A stretch of 64,000 bases of DNA from Ceratotherium simum simum (GCF_000283155.1 NW_004454197.1:15128608-15192607), one strand, 5' to 3'; positions 1-11,850 are shown, counted from the stretch's first letter. Notes: generated by a model from the sequence alone, not told the origin. Numbers and translations: made by a program.

Positions 1-231
1 GAAGGAGCCTGCCTGAGACGTGGGCAAGTTGGGCACCCGGGATGAAGTCCAGCACTGGTCCTAGGGAATGGACTTTTCTTCTACTCCATGCCCTAGAGCA
101 CTGCACAGCCAGGGTCCAGTCCCACTTCTGTCTTTCCTGAAGGTGGTGTGTGCCCTCCTCGTTATTCAGACATCATTGCATTTACCCAGGAAGCCTTTGC
201 TTGCAGAGCCCAGAGCATTCTCCTTAATAGC
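1..231. other. intergenic sequence, nothing recognised
   Basis: Unique-looking sequence before the first repeat. A short open frame here has no recognisable family, codon signal or splice context, so I do not call a gene. Confidence 0.5.
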
Positions 232-712
232 TCCTGTGGTTTTTAAAACACATCTACAAATTTTTGGAAATTCTCCCCATCAAGTGTTGAGTCTAATTCT
301 TCTTTCCTTGAATACGGGCTGTGTCTAGGAAGTTGCTTCTAACAAATAGAATACAGAAGAAATTATGTGGCATGACTTCTGGGGCTAGGTCATAAAAGCA
401 GATCAGCTTCTGCCTGCCTCTCTCCTCTTTGGACACTCAATCCAGCTGCCATGCTGTGAGGTGACCTAGGCCCATGGAGAGACCATATATAGGTAATCCA
501 GCTGAAATCCCAACTGAGGTTAAGCTGTGAGAAAGCTTTTGGGCCTCAGCCATCATTCAACTACAACTACATGAGAGATCCCATTGAGAACTGCCTAGCC
601 AAGCCCAGTCAACTCCAGGACGGAAAGAGATAATAATAATAAAATGACTGCCATTGTTTTAAGTCATTGAGTTTTGGGATAATGTGTGACACAGCAATGG
701 AAAATTGATAAA
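232..712 (+). repeat. MaLR (MLT1-type) LTR
   Basis: The stretch carries the typical MLT1-like run of landmarks: a TTGCTTCTAACAAATAGAAT block, a GGTCATAAAAG block, CATGAGAGATCCC, GAGATAATAATAATAAAATG, and a 3' end of the TTTTAAGTCATTGAGTTTTGGG / ACACAGCAATGGAAAA type. It is an old, diverged solitary LTR of a non-autonomous endogenous retrotransposon, with no internal genes. The boundary at the left is approximate. Confidence 0.75.
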
Positions 713-1287
713 CTTCCTTATGCATAGGAGTGGTGGAGCCCCCAATATTGACTCTCTTTGGTGTGTCCAATGTGTTCTGGGAGACCACTCTTCTCTAATT
801 CTCTTTTAAAATCTCCAAATCTCCAACTTTTAGTTTCACCATGGTCTTGTCCTGGATTTTGCTCCTGGGTGCTTGAAAAGTTGATAACTTCTTGGAATTA
901 AGTGTACCTGAATTTTGGTTCAGAACAAGTTCCAGAACTTGCTTTTTTTACTAAGTAATATATTGTTGACAACTTTCCAAGTGAGTAAATATAGATATCC
1001 TACTTAAAAAAAAAAAAATAGTTTCATAGTATTAAGCTCTGGTTTCTAAGAGTTTTCCCAAGCTGAATACGCCACAAGATAACATCCACCTACCACTGGA
1101 GAATTTGTTAATTCATTCATTTATATATTCACTCTCTTACTCACTCATTCAAAACACCACCAAGTGTTCACTACATGCCTAGTGGTAGTTTGTGAGAATA
1201 TCAAGGACTATTTAGAATGCCAAGCTTAATTTTATAGAGACAATTTTTGCTTAAGTTAACCAGAGTTGATTTTTAATTTTGCAATGA
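713..1287. other. intergenic gap, no gene seen
   Basis: AT-rich sequence between the MLT1-like LTR and the full-length L1, with a 12-base A run near 1,008 and no exon-like frame. It may contain unrecognised old repeat. I see no RNA gene. Confidence 0.5.
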
Positions 1288-1301
1288 AAAACCCTAAATA
1301 A

Positions 1302-1865
1302 GAGTGATGTCAGCATCATGGCAGAGTGAGCTTCCTCCCTTACACTCTATCCCTCCAAGATACAACAAAAAGGACATTCAAATACCAGCAGAGGACATTC
1401 ACACAACACAAAAGATGTCTCAGAGACCCATGTAGCCTTACGTCTGAAGGTGGAGGTGCTAGTACCCTCAGAGGAAGTGGAAGGAGGCAAAGAGAACTCT
1501 CCTTCTTCCCCAACAACAGTGACCCTGGGGCCAGGAATGTGTGGCTCTGAGAGAGAGAAGGGGGAGGGGTGGCCCTTCAGAGGAAAACTGTTGCTCTCCA
1601 AGTTCCCTCACAGCACATGGGAAACTCCCAAATGGAGGGGACTGAACTATTGCAGGAGTGCCTTCATCAAGCTAGCACTCCAGGAGCAGATAGCGAGGGA
1701 AGAACGAGAAGGATCAGGCAGGTGAAAGAAAGAGCCCCTCCCCTCACCCAGAGCACCAGCACAGCCAGTTGGCCAGAGCACCATGGGTCACAGTGGGCTC
1801 AGAATACACACCTCTTGACCCCCACCTTGTCATGGCAGGTCGAAGCTGCAACCAGATAGCTTCAG
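1302..1865 (+). promoter_or_regulatory. L1 5' UTR / internal promoter region
   Basis: This stretch runs from just after the 5' target-site duplication to the ORF1 start at 1,866. It is more GC-rich than the flanks and holds short overlapping open frames that look like chance. Position alone identifies it as the 5' UTR, where L1 elements carry their internal RNA polymerase II promoter. Activity is not inferable. Confidence 0.6.
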
Positions 1866-2867
1866 ATGAGGAAAAATAAGCCCATGCCCTCAAGCACTAT
1901 GCAAATATATATTAAATCTCCAGACCAGAAGGAAAATGACAAGCACCCAAAAATCAATCCTGAAGGCACAGAAATTTATAACCTAAATGACAGAGAATTC
2001 AAAATAGCTATCATAAACAAGTTCAATGAACTACAAGAAAACACAGATAGACAATTCAATGAAATCAGGAACTTCACACAAAAGAGATTGAAACTATAAA
2101 GAAAAAGAAATCAGAAATGTTGGAGATGAAAAACACAATGGAGGAGATAAAGAAAAATCTGGAATCTTTAAAGAACAGAGCTGATAATATGGAGGAAAGA
2201 ATTAGCAATATTGAAGATAAGAATGCAGAAATTCTCCAGATGGAGGAGGAGAGAGAACTAAGACTAAAAAGAAGTGAAGAAACTCTCTGAGAAATATCTG
2301 ACTCAATTAGGAAATGCAACATAAGGATTATAGGTATTCCAGAGGGAGAAGAGAGAGAAAAAGGAACAGAGAGCTTGTTCAAAGAAATAATAGCTGAGAA
2401 CTTCCCAAGCCTGGGGAAGGAGATATAAATACCAGTGAATGAAATAAATAGATCTCCTAAATATATCAACGTGAAAAGACCCTCTCGAAGGCATATAGAA
2501 GTAAAACTGGCAAAAGTCAATGATAAAGAAAAAAATATTAAGGGCAACTAGACAAAAAAAATAACATACAAAGGAATCCATATCAGGATCTCACCTGATT
2601 TCTCGGCACAAACTTTATAGGCCAGGAGAGAGTGGAATGATATTTTCAAAATTCTGAAAGACAAAAACTTTCAGCCAGGAGTACTCTATCCAGTGAAAAT
2701 ATCCTTCAGATATGATGGAGAAATAATAACTATCCCAGATAAACAAAAGCTAAGGGAGTTCATTGCCACAAGACCCCCACTACAAGAGATGCTCAAGAAG
2801 GCTCGCACACGTGAAAAAAAGAGAGAACGGGGATACAAAGCTTTGAGCAAGGAGAAAAATAGGTAGA
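1866..2867 (+). pseudogene. L1 ORF1 relic (RNA-binding chaperone)
   Basis: ORF1p is the nucleic-acid-binding protein that packages L1 RNA. The first 77 codons are open from ATG at 1,866 (N-terminal low-complexity part, then a stretch with NLNDREFKIAIINKFNELQ). After the stop at about 2,097 the same frame continues with a coiled-coil-like Glu/Lys/Leu region and then the conserved core, recognisable by CNIRIIGIPEGEE, the VKLAKVNDKE region and FSAQTL-ARREWNDIFKILK, ending near a stop at 2,867. Several further in-frame stops interrupt the core. It is an inactive copy. Confidence 0.85.
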
Positions 2868-3253
2868 CAAAATCAGAAAAATTGTAGCTCTCTTTCAGAA
2901 TAGGTTAGCAAACACTTAATTATAACACCAAAGATTAAGGGAAGGAAAACACAAAAAATAAATATAACTTCATCACTTTAAACACAAACTCACAACACAA
3001 GATGGAATAAGTTGTGACAATAACTTAGAAGGGGAGGAGGAAAGGGATGGAATCGACTAAGTCTAATGAAATAAGAGGCCATCAGAAAATGGCCTATCTA
3101 ATTTATGAGATTTTTTTATGCAAACCTCATGATAACCACTAAACAAATAATCAGAACAGACACAGATATGATAAAGAAAGAGAAAGCTAAGAAAACCATC
3201 ATAGAGAACTACCAAATTGAATTGGTAGTCTGAAACAAGCAGGACGAGAAACA

Positions 3254-3500
3254 AAAGAAATGCAAAAGATGGGCCGGCCCCATGGTTTAGCGATTAAGTG
3301 CGCGCGTTCCACTGCTGGCGACCCGGGTTCAGATCCCGGGCGTGCACCGAGGCACTGCTTCTCCGGCCATGCTGAGGCCACGTCCCACATACAGCAACTG
3401 GAGGGATGTGCAGCTATGACATGCAACTATCTACTGGGGCTTTGGGGGGAAAATAATAAATAAATAAAATCTTTCAAAAAAAAAAAAGAAATGCAAAAGA
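3254..3500 (+). mobile_element. ERE1-type SINE inserted in L1
   Basis: A tRNA-derived equine SINE starts at 3,271 with GGGCCGGCCCCATGG and has A-box- and B-box-like segments (GGTTCAGATCCCGGG). It ends in the ERE1 tail (CATACAGCAACTGGAGG … GGGGCTTTGGGGGG) and an A run. Flanking copies of AAAGAAATGCAAAAGA at about 3,254-3,269 and 3,485-3,500 are the target-site duplication. It lies between the L1 ORF1 and ORF2. Confidence 0.93.
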
Positions 3501-3508
3501 ACTGGAAA

Positions 3509-6500
3509 ATGAGCGTTAAAATAGCAACATTCAGCCCTCATATATCAATGATCTCTCTAGACGTAAATGGATTGAATTCTCCAATAAAAAGACACAGAAC
3601 GGTGGAATAGATTAAAAAACAAGATCCAACAATACGCTGCCTCCAGGAAACACACCTCAGCTCTAAAGGCAAACACAGGCTCAGAGTGAAAGGATAGAAG
3701 ATAATACGCCAAGCTAAGGGCAAAGAAAAGAAAGCAAGCGTTGCCATACTTATATCAGACAGAGTAGACTTCAAGATAAAACAAGTAATGAGAGACAAAG
3801 AGGGGCAATATATAATGATAAAAGGGACACTCCACCAAGAAGACATATCAATTATAAATATACGCATCCAACACAGGAGCACCAAAGTACATATAGCAAC
3901 TATTAACAAACCTAAAAGGAGATACTAACAACAACACAATAATAGTAGGGGATCTTAACACCCTACTTACATCAATGGATAGATCATCCAGACAAAATGT
4001 CAATAAGGAAATAGTGGACTTCAATGAAAAACTTGATGAGATGGACTTAATAGATATATATAGAGCGCTCCATCCAAACACAGCAGATTACACATTCTTC
4101 CCAAGCGTGCATGGAGCATTCTCAAGGATAGATCATATGTTGTGAAACAAGGCAAGCCTCTATAAATGTAAGAAGACTGAAATCATAACAAGCATCTTGT
4201 CTGACCATAATGCTATGAAACTAGAAGTCAACTACAAGAAAAAAACTAGGAAAGTGACAAAGATGTAGAGAATAAACAACATGCTACTGAATAACAAATG
4301 GATCATTGAAGAAATTAAAGGAGAAACCAAAAAATATCTGAGACAAATGAAAATGAAAATACACTATACCAACTATAATGGGATGCAGCAAAAGCGATCC
4401 TGAGAGGACCACTCATAGCACTACAGGCCCATCTTAAAAAACAAGAAACATCCCAAATAAGCAACCTTAAATTACACATAACAGAACTAGAAAAAGAAGA
4501 ACAAACAAAGCCCAAAGGCAGCAGAAGGAGGGAAATAATAAAAATTACAGCAGAAATAAATGAAATTGAAACCAAAAGAACAGTGGAAAGGATCAATGAA
4601 ACAAAGGGTTATTTCTTTGAGAAGATAAACAAACTTAACAAAACCTTACCCAGATTCACTAAGAAAAAAAGAGATAAGGCTCAAATAAATATAATTAGAA
4701 ATTAAAAAGGAGAAATTACAACAGACACCACAGAAATACAAAGGATTATAAGAGAATACTATGAAAAACCATATGCCAACAGATTGGACAATCTAGAAGA
4801 AATGGATAGACTCAAATGTATGTAGAGTCTGTCAATGTATGTAGACTCATGCAACTTCCCAAAACGCAATCAAGAAGAAATAGAGAATCTCAATAGACCA
4901 ATCACAAGTAAAGAAATTGAAACCATAATAAAAAACCTCCCAAAAAATAGGGGCCAGCCCTGTGGCGTAGTGGTTAAGTGCGCAAGCTCCGCTGCTGGTG
5001 GCCCGGGTTCGGATCCTGAGTGTGCATCGATGCACCACCTGTCAGGCCATGCTGTGGCCCGTCCCACATAAAGTGGAGGAAGATTGGCAAGGGGATGTTA
5101 GCTCAGGGCCAGTCTTTCTCAGCAAAAAAGAGGAGGATTGGCATGGATGTTAGCTCAGGGCTGATCTTCCTCACAAAAACAAAACAAAACAAAACAAAAA
5201 AACCTCCCAAAAAATAAAAGTCCAGGACCAGATGGCTTCTTTGGAGAATTTTAGCAAACATTCAAAGAAGATTTAATACCTACCCTTCTCAAACTATAAA
5301 AAAAATAGAGGAAGATGGAATACTTCCTAAAACGTTCTACAAGGCCCAAATTACCCTGATACCAAAGCCAGACAAGGATAATACAAAGAAGGAAAACTAT
5401 ACACCAATATCCCTGATGAACACAGATGCAAAAATCCTCAACAAAATATTGGCAAACAGAATATAGCAATACATTAAAAAGATAACACACTATGATCAAG
5501 TGGGATTTGTACCAGGGACATGGGGTTGGTTCACCATCCATAAGTCAATCAATGTGATACACCACATTAACAGAACAAGCAATGAAAACCGCAGGATCAT
5601 CTCAATAGATGCAGAGAAGGCATTTGACAACATTCAACATCCATTTATAATAAAAACTCTCAACAAATTGGGAGGGAAAGTACCTCAACATAATGAAGGC
5701 CATATATGACAAACCCACAGCCAACATCATACTCAATGGGGAAAAACTGAAAGCCATTCCTCTGAGAATAGGAACAAGACAGGGGTGCCCACTCTCACGA
5801 CTCTTATTTGACATAGTGCTGGAGGTTCTGGCCAGAGCAATTAGGCAAGAAAAAGGAATAAAAGGAATCCAAATAGGCCGTGAAGAAGTGAAACTCTCAC
5901 TGTTTGCAGATGACGTGATCTTATATACAGAAAACCTTAAAGAATACATTGGAAATCTATTAGAAATAATCAACAACTACAGCAAAGTTGCAGGGTACAA
6001 AATCAACTTAAAAAAACCAGTTGCATTTCTACACTCTAATAATAAGCTAACAGAAAGAGAACTCAAGAAGACAATCCCATTTACAATCACAACAAAAAGG
6101 ATAAAATATCTAGGAATAAATTTAACCAAGAAGGTGAAAGACCTATACAATGAAAACTATAAGACACTATTGAAAGAAATTGATGATGACATAAAAAAAC
6201 GGAAAGATATCCCATGCACATGGATTGGAAGAATGAACATAGTTAAAATGTCCATACTACCTAAAGCAATCTATAGATTCAATGCAATCCCAATCAGAAT
6301 CCCAAGGACATTCTTCGTGGAAATAGAACAAAGAATACTAAAATTCACATGGGGCAATCAAACACCCTGAATAGCTAAAGCAATCCTGAGAAAAAAGAAC
6401 AAAGCTAGATGCATCACAATCCCTGACTTCAAAATATACTACAAAGCTATAATAATTAAAATAGTATGGTACTGGCACAAAAACAGACACACAGATCAAT

Positions 6501-7640
6501 GGAACAGAATTGAAAGCCCAGAAATAAAACCACATATCTATGGACAGCTAATCTTTGACAAATGAGCTAAGAACATACAATGGAGAAAGGAAAGTCTCTT
6601 CAATAAATGGTGCTGGGAAAACTGGACAGCCACATGCAAGAGAGTGAAAGTAGATATTTTCTTTTGCCATACACAAAAATTAACTCAAAATGGATCAGAC
6701 TTGAAAGTGAGACCTGAAACTATAAAACTCCTGGAAGAAAACATAGACAGTACTCTCTTTGACATTGGTCATAGAGGGATCTTTTTGAATCCCATGTCTA
6801 CTCAGACAAGAGAAACAAAAGAAAAAATAAACAAGTGGGACTTCATCAGACTAAAGAGCTTCTGCAAGGCGAATGAAACCAGGATCGAAATGAAAAGACA
6901 ACCCACCAGCTGGGAGAAAATATTTGCAAATCATGTATCTGACAAGGGGTTTATCTCCATAATATATAAAGAACTCACACAACTGAACAACAACAAAAAA
7001 AACAACCTTATCAAAAAATGGGCAGAGGATATGAAGAGACTTTTTTCCAAGGATGATATACAGATGGCCAATAGGCACATGAAAAGATGTTCAACATCAC
7101 TAATCATCAGGGAAATGCAAATCAAAACTACACTAAGATGTCACCTTTCACCTATTAGAATGGCTATAATCACCAAGCCAAAATATAACAAATGTTGGAG
7201 AGGTTGTGGAGAAACGGGAACCCTCATTCACTGCTGATGGGAATGCAAACTGGTGCAGCCTCTATGGAAAACAGTATAGAGATTCCTCAAAAAATTAAAA
7301 ATAGAAATACCTTATGATCCAGCTATCCCACTACTGGGTATTTATCCAAAGATCCTGAAATCAACAATCCAAAGAGGCTTATGCACCCCTATATTCATTG
7401 CAGCATTATTCACTATAGCCAAGACGTGGAAGCAACCCAAGTGTCCCTCAACTGATGACTGGATAAAGAAGATGTGGTGTATATATGCAATGGAGTACTA
7501 CTCAGCCCTAAAAAAGACAAAATCACCCCATTTGCAACAACATGGATGGACCTGGAGGGTGTTATGTTATGTGAAATAAGCTAGACAGAGAAAGACAAAT
7601 ACCGCATGATTTCACTCATATGTGTTCGCTCTGTTCTCTC
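3509..7640 (+). pseudogene. L1 ORF2 relic (endonuclease / reverse transcriptase)
   Basis: ORF2p nicks target DNA and reverse-transcribes L1 RNA. The endonuclease part is readable from about 3,509: a LDVNGLNSPIKRH-like start, then CLQETHLSS, with stops interspersed. The reverse transcriptase is best preserved: a 225-codon open stretch at 5,693-6,370 carries the catalytic motif FADDV (TTT GCA GAT GAC at 5,902-5,913) after [10 protein letters not shown] 197-codon stretch at 6,644-7,237 covers the C-terminal part with its Cys-rich GCGETGTLIHC end. An ERE SINE at 4,951-5,200 and several stops or frameshifts disable it. The 3' end near 7,640 is approximate. Confidence 0.9.
4930..5215 (+). mobile_element. 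ERE2-type SINE inserted in L1 ORF2
   Basis: This SINE starts at 4,951 (GGGGCCAGCCCTGTGGCG) and contains GGGTTCGGATCC, the CATAAAGTGGAGGAAGATTGG middle, and two related GTTAGCTCAGGGC…CTTCCTCA blocks. It ends in an (AAAAC)n tail. The flanking duplication AAAAAACCTCCCAAAAAATA is present at about 4,930-4,949 and 5,196-5,215. It interrupts the L1 reverse transcriptase ORF. Confidence 0.93.
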
Positions 7641-7800
7641 ACTTGGACAGAGAGAACAGTTTGGTGCTTACCAGGTGGAATGGGATCGGGGGGTGGGCAC
7701 AAGGGGTGAAGGGACACATTTATATAGTGAGTGACAAACAATAATGTAAAACTAAAATTTCACAATGTTATAAACTATTATAACATCAATTAAAAAAAAA
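7641..7800 (+). other. L1 3' UTR with A tail
   Basis: The segment after the ORF2 relic includes a G-rich patch at 7,688-7,697 and ends in a nine-base A run directly before the 3' target-site duplication. Just upstream, 7,631-7,639 and 7,651-7,659 form a 9-bp inverted repeat with an 11-base loop. Confidence 0.75.
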
Positions 7801-7913
7801 AACCCTAAATAGAACAGCAACTCATAGGAGGTGTGAGGTATAAGCTCTAGAATCTTGGGGAAATAGAGAGAATCTGAGACTGGTCATCTTCCCTAGATAG
7901 GGACGAAGACAAT

Positions 7914-8433
7914 TGTGGTAGGCAGCCTTTAAGATGGCTCCCAAAGATCGCCACCTCCTGCTATCCATGCTATTGTGTAATCTGGACCTAGTGACTTGCT
8001 TCTAACAAAAAGAATATGGCAAAAGTGATGGGCTATCACTTCCAGAATTAAGTTACAAAAGACTATGACATCCGCCTTGTTTTATTACCTTCTATGTTTG
8101 CATGTTTTAATGAAGCAAGGTGACATGTTTGAGAGGTCAGAATGGCAAGGTACTGAGTGTGATTTCTGATCAACAGTTCATAAGAATCTGAATCCTGTGA
8201 ACAATCATGTGAGTGAGCTTGAACATGGATTCTTCTCCAGTCAAGTCTTCATATGAGACCACAGCCTTGACTGATACCTTGATTGCCACCTTGTGAGAGA
8301 CCCTGACATAGAGGATGGAGGATACACTGCGCCCAGATCCTGACCCACAGACACTCTGAGATAATAAGTATATGTTGTTTTAAGTTTCTAAATTGTAGAG
8401 TAATTTGTTATGCACCAATAGACAACTAACACA
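7914..8433 (+). repeat. MaLR (MLT1/MST-type) LTR
   Basis: The 5' end TGTGGTAGGCAGCCTTTAAGATGGC, the middle GGACCTAGTGACTTGCTTCTAAC and GAATATGGCAAAAGTGATGGG, the AGAGACCCTGA block and the end GAGATAATAAG…TTGTTTTAAGTTTC…AATTTGTTATGCACCAATAGACAACTAACACA follow the MaLR LTR pattern. It lies directly downstream of the L1. Confidence 0.85.
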
Positions 8434-8859
8434 GTGATTATTTAGGGATGGGAACTTGCAAGTTAGGGCGTGTGGTGATGAAATAAGTGATTTAACTATT
8501 GCTTAGCACTGCCCATAATTAAGTATCCATTGAGGCAAGGCTCTGTGGGACCCAGTGGCTGCCACCAAAAAACATCATAAAGGAAACAAGAACTATGGGG
8601 GATGCCATTGCTTTGAACTCTGCTGGACAATTTAAGGAAAGATTGTAAATTCTTGTTCCTCTTCCACTTCCTTTTACTTTTCCTCTGCCCTTCTCTTCTC
8701 TTCTCTTCTCTTTCCTTACCTTCCTGAAAACTTCAATGCCAAAGGCATTAGGTAGAACAGAGCCAGGAAGGCATTTGTGCCTGGAGTCGAAGAAACAATG
8801 GAGGAAGAGAGTGGGGTATTGGCAATGGAATTGGGTAAGAAGAGCATTTGAGTAGAAGG
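8434..8859. other. intergenic gap with (TTCTC)n tract
   Basis: No gene seen. It holds a pyrimidine-rich simple repeat of TTCTC/CTTCT units at about 8,690-8,715. The right part may already be the old L1M 3' UTR. Confidence 0.5.
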
Positions 8860-9016
8860 GCTGCCTGGCACGGAGAGTCAGAACCTGAGCTGGGTGAGGA
8901 GGCCGTTTACATAGGAGGATGGCCTAGCACAGGTGTCAGAGCCCAAGAAGGGTGAGGACAGCACCACAGAGTAGCTCGCTGAGGGTGGCACAGCCTGAGC
9001 AGGGAAACGAAAGTGT

Positions 9017-9800
9017 ATGCTATCTCTTGTTGCTTAAGAAATTACCCCCAAAACTTAATAGGTTAGAACAATAATCTTTTACTATCTCACAGTTTCTGTG
9101 GGTCGAGAACTCAGACAGGGCAGAGCAGGAATGGCTTGTCTCTGTTCCATGACACGTGGGGCCTTGTCTAGCAGACTCAATGGCTGAGGGCTGAAATCAT
9201 CTGAAGTCTTGGCTGAGGCTGGCTGATCTGCTTCTAAGGTGGGGCTCACTTCATGCCTGGAAAGTCAGTGCTAACAAGTTGGTTTCTTTCCCTGTGGGTC
9301 TATCTACATGTGACCCCCACCACAGGACTGCCGAGTGTCCTCACAACACAGCAATGGGCTTTCCCAAGAGCCAGCGATCCCGGAGAGTGAACCAGGAAGA
9401 AATTATCCTTTTAACGACCTAGCCTAGAAAGTCATACGGCGTCATTTCCATCATGTTTTATTCATTAGAAGTGAGTCGCTAAATCCAGCCCACAGTCAAG
9501 GAGAGGAGAATTAGGTTCCACTTTTTTTTTTTTTAATAATTTTATTTATTTATTTTTTCCCCCCAAAGCCCCAGTAGATAGTTGTATGTCATAGCTGCAC
9601 ATCCTTCTAGTTGCTGTATGTGGGACGCAGCCTCAGCATGGCCAGAGAAGCAGTGCGTCGGTGCGCGCCCGGGATCCGAACCTGGGCTGCCAGCAGTGGA
9701 GCGCGCGCACTTAACCGCTAAGCCACAGGGCTGGCCCAAGTTTCCACCTTTTGAAGGGAGGAGTATCAAAGAATTCACAGACATATTTTAAAACCACTAC
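9017..9800 (-). repeat. MaLR-like LTR, inserted in the L1M and itself split by an ERE
   Basis: Read on the minus strand the sequence ends like MLT1/MST LTRs. On the plus strand it begins TTGCTTAAGAAATTACCCCCAAAACTTAATAGGTTAGAACAA, the reverse complement of the usual GTTTTAAG…GTTTTGGGGTAATTT end. It continues with CACAGTTTCTGTGGGTCGAGAA, CGACCTAGCCTAGAAAGTCA and, after the ERE, GGGAGGAGTATCAAAG. The family assignment is by recognition only. Confidence 0.65.
9522..9737 (-). mobile_element. ERE1-type SINE, antisense
   Basis: Reverse-orientation ERE1: poly-T at 9,522, then AATTTTATTTATTTATTTTTTCCCCCC, the CAAAGCCCCAGTAGATAGTTG block, and the tRNA-like head ending …AGCCACAGGGCTGGCCC at 9,737. The flanks GGTTCCACTTTT (left) and GTTTCCACCTTTT (right) look like a diverged target-site duplication. 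Confidence 0.9.
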
Positions 9801-10189
9801 CGAAGACAATGAAGGTTGGCCCAGGGTTGGGTCTCAGAGCCTGAGCAGGGTAAGGAGGGCATACACACAGAGGGGAAGTCTGGCATGGATTTTCAGAGCC
9901 CAAGTAGGATGAAGAAGGCATCTATGTGGGAGAAACAGGCTGGCATGAGGAGTTGGAGCCCAAGTGTGTTTGAAGGAGGTGTCTATGCTTGTGTGGGTGT
10001 GAGAGCAGTGTCGCAAAATGGTTTGCATACAGGGGATTGATTGCATAAGTAAATGTATCAAGGATAATTGGAAATGGGTTTCTCACTGTCAGAAGAGTGA
10101 GTTACAAATATAGAAAGGGCGAAAAGTAACATAAATCCTGTGATGTTGGATTGGTAACTGGAGGTATGAATGTGAACTCATGGTTTTCA

Positions 10190-10197
10190 CGATAGGC

Positions 10198-10239
<42 letters not shown>

Positions 10240-10265
10240 GTAAAGGTGTGTGTGTGTGTGTGTGT
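10190..10265. repeat. (GATA)n / (GT)n compound microsatellite
   Basis: About ten TAGA/GATA units at 10,198-10,239 are followed, after GTAAAG, by about ten GT units at 10,246-10,265. It lies in the old L1M 3' UTR region and is likely to be length-polymorphic. Confidence 0.95.
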
Positions 10266-11460
10266 TTCCTATTGTTGTCCAGGGAGCCTGGAAGAGCAGA
10301 ATTCTAATAGCAAGGAGCATACCTAGCACCCAGAAATACCATTTCCCCTAAAAGAAGCCAGTGTTCCGTAAAGAAATGGCAGATTCCAGGCTTAGAGCAG
10401 GGAATATACAAGATGAGCCAAAAACATCTTTTTGCACTGGAAAGCAAGGAGTTGCTCAAAGAATACTGGGGACATGTCCAAAGGACCTATGAGCCAGCAT
10501 GAAAGGGCTCCTGCTGAAAGGGCTCCCACTAACTCTGCGACAATTTGAGCCAGTCAAAATAAACAATGACATTAAGAAAGTATAACCCATTGAAACAAAA
10601 TGGGAAAGCATGAGTCTACACCATATGTATTAATAAATGAGTACAGTGATGAGAAATGGGATTACAGAGTTTCAAAGTATCCATAAAATGCTTATTAATT
10701 TCAAAGGGAAAAAGGTGACTGTCCAGTAGAAAAGCCTAGCAGACACTCTCTCACTTAAGTGGTCAAAGTGAACATCACCAATAATATGACAAATCAACAA
10801 AATCAAAAATCCTGCACCATCTGATTGTATGTAAATACAAGAACATAGTATCGTTCCTGTGATACCTGAATCTAATGATGAGGAAATAGCAGACAAACCA
10901 AAATCGGCGACTACAACGAAATAACTGGACTATAATCTCCCAATGTCAAGGATACGATATATCAAGGATATGAAAGTTAAGGAAAGACTGAAGAATTGTT
11001 CCAGAGTGAAGGAGATTAAAGAGACATGAAAACTCAAAGCAATGTGCCAATCTGAACTGGATCTTCTTGTTCTAAAGGACATTACTAGAACATTTGGCAA
11101 CTTGAATGGTGTCTGAGGATTAGATGGTAGTAATGTTAATTTCCTGACTGTGACATAGGTTGATTCTTTGCAGGAAATACACAACAACTTAGAGTTCTAT
11201 GAGAGAAGTAAGCCCTAAAATCCTAAGGCACCCAGAATATAATATGAATTAACTCTCTCTGGAGCATCATGATACCAAGTAGGTACCACCAGTGGGAGAA
11301 CTGGAATAAATAGTCACTCAAATAATTTTCTTCTCTTCTGTCATTCAGTTGAGAAACTCTGGTTGAGAAAGGCTGCACTTTAGTATTATATGACGTGATG
11401 CTCACGTCAGCAACTTACTCTCAAATGGTTCCAGAAACAAAGAAAAGCAAATCTGAGATT

Positions 11461-11850
11461 GTTTCAACGTTAAAAAGAAAGAAAATGTGATAAATTCCTA
11501 ATCTAAAGTGCGACCCAGGGACTTTTTACGATTGTGCTAAAAGAATTTCTAACCTCTTGTTGCTGCGCGGCTGAGGTAGCCAAAACTCAGACCCAAAGTT
11601 TGAACAGTAATTTGATAAATTTCAGTATCAGTTGCATTCATACCCTCACGGTTTCTTAGGTGAAAGTTAAGGCAATGATGAGGAGAGTAGGATTCTCAGA
11701 AGTGCAATGAGGTTTACATACTCGTAACGACACTCAGCCTCGTGTATCTGAGGAGTCACCTTGCTTGAAGACCCCTTAGAGACTTGGCAGTGAGTTACCT
11801 GCAAGAGGAGGCCAAGCCCAGCAGGTGCTGGATCTAGACCTACTACTAGA
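11461..11850. other. intergenic gap, nothing recognised
   Basis: No coding or repeat signature that I can name. Confidence 0.5.

Larger units (their letters stand above)
1288..7811 (+). mobile_element. near full-length L1 LINE with target-site duplication
   Basis: One L1 in + orientation: 5' UTR (about 1,302-1,865), ORF1 relic, ORF2 relic, 3' UTR and an A tail ending near 7,800. The flanks match: AACCCTAAATA at 1,290-1,300 and again at 7,801-7,811 directly after the A tail, the expected target-site duplication. Two ERE SINEs lie inside, so the original element was about 6.0 kb, full L1 length. Both ORFs carry in-frame stops and the SINEs cut ORF2, so the copy cannot make its own machinery. 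Confidence 0.93.
8860..11460 (+). repeat. old L1M 3' UTR, interrupted at 9,017-9,800
   Basis: Imperfect units of about 60-65 bases, each with a CAGAGCC(C/T)GAGCAGGGTGAGGAGG-like core, occur at about 8,870-9,000 and again at 9,830-10,000. This is the minisatellite-like part of old L1 3' UTRs. The terminal part at 10,930-11,460 matches the L1M pattern (GAAGAATTGTTCCAGAGTGAAGGAGA, AAGAGACATGAAAACT, then GTCAGCAACTTACTCTCAAATGGTTC). It is split by a later LTR insertion. Confidence 0.7.

Noticed and set aside
3271..3350. tRNA-like sequences with A and B boxes at the heads of many EREs
   Set aside because: They are tRNA-derived SINE heads followed by SINE tails and flanked by target-site duplications, not tRNA genes; the cloverleaf is not maintained.
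5693..6370. Reverse-transcriptase-like protein as a possible host gene or retron
   Set aside because: It is the RT part of the L1 ORF2, in the same orientation and order as the rest of the element, with stops either side.
7631..7659. 9-bp inverted repeat as a functional hairpin
   Set aside because: Short, and inside the L1 3' region; likely a feature of the L1 family rather than of this locus.
8870..10000. Repeated CAGAGCC…GAGCAGGGTGAGG units as a novel minisatellite
   Set aside because: The unit pattern is part of old L1M 3' UTRs, and the gap between the two halves is an LTR insertion.
10198..10239. Short direct repeats as a CRISPR-like array
   Set aside because: Simple GATA microsatellite without spacers; the genome is mammalian.
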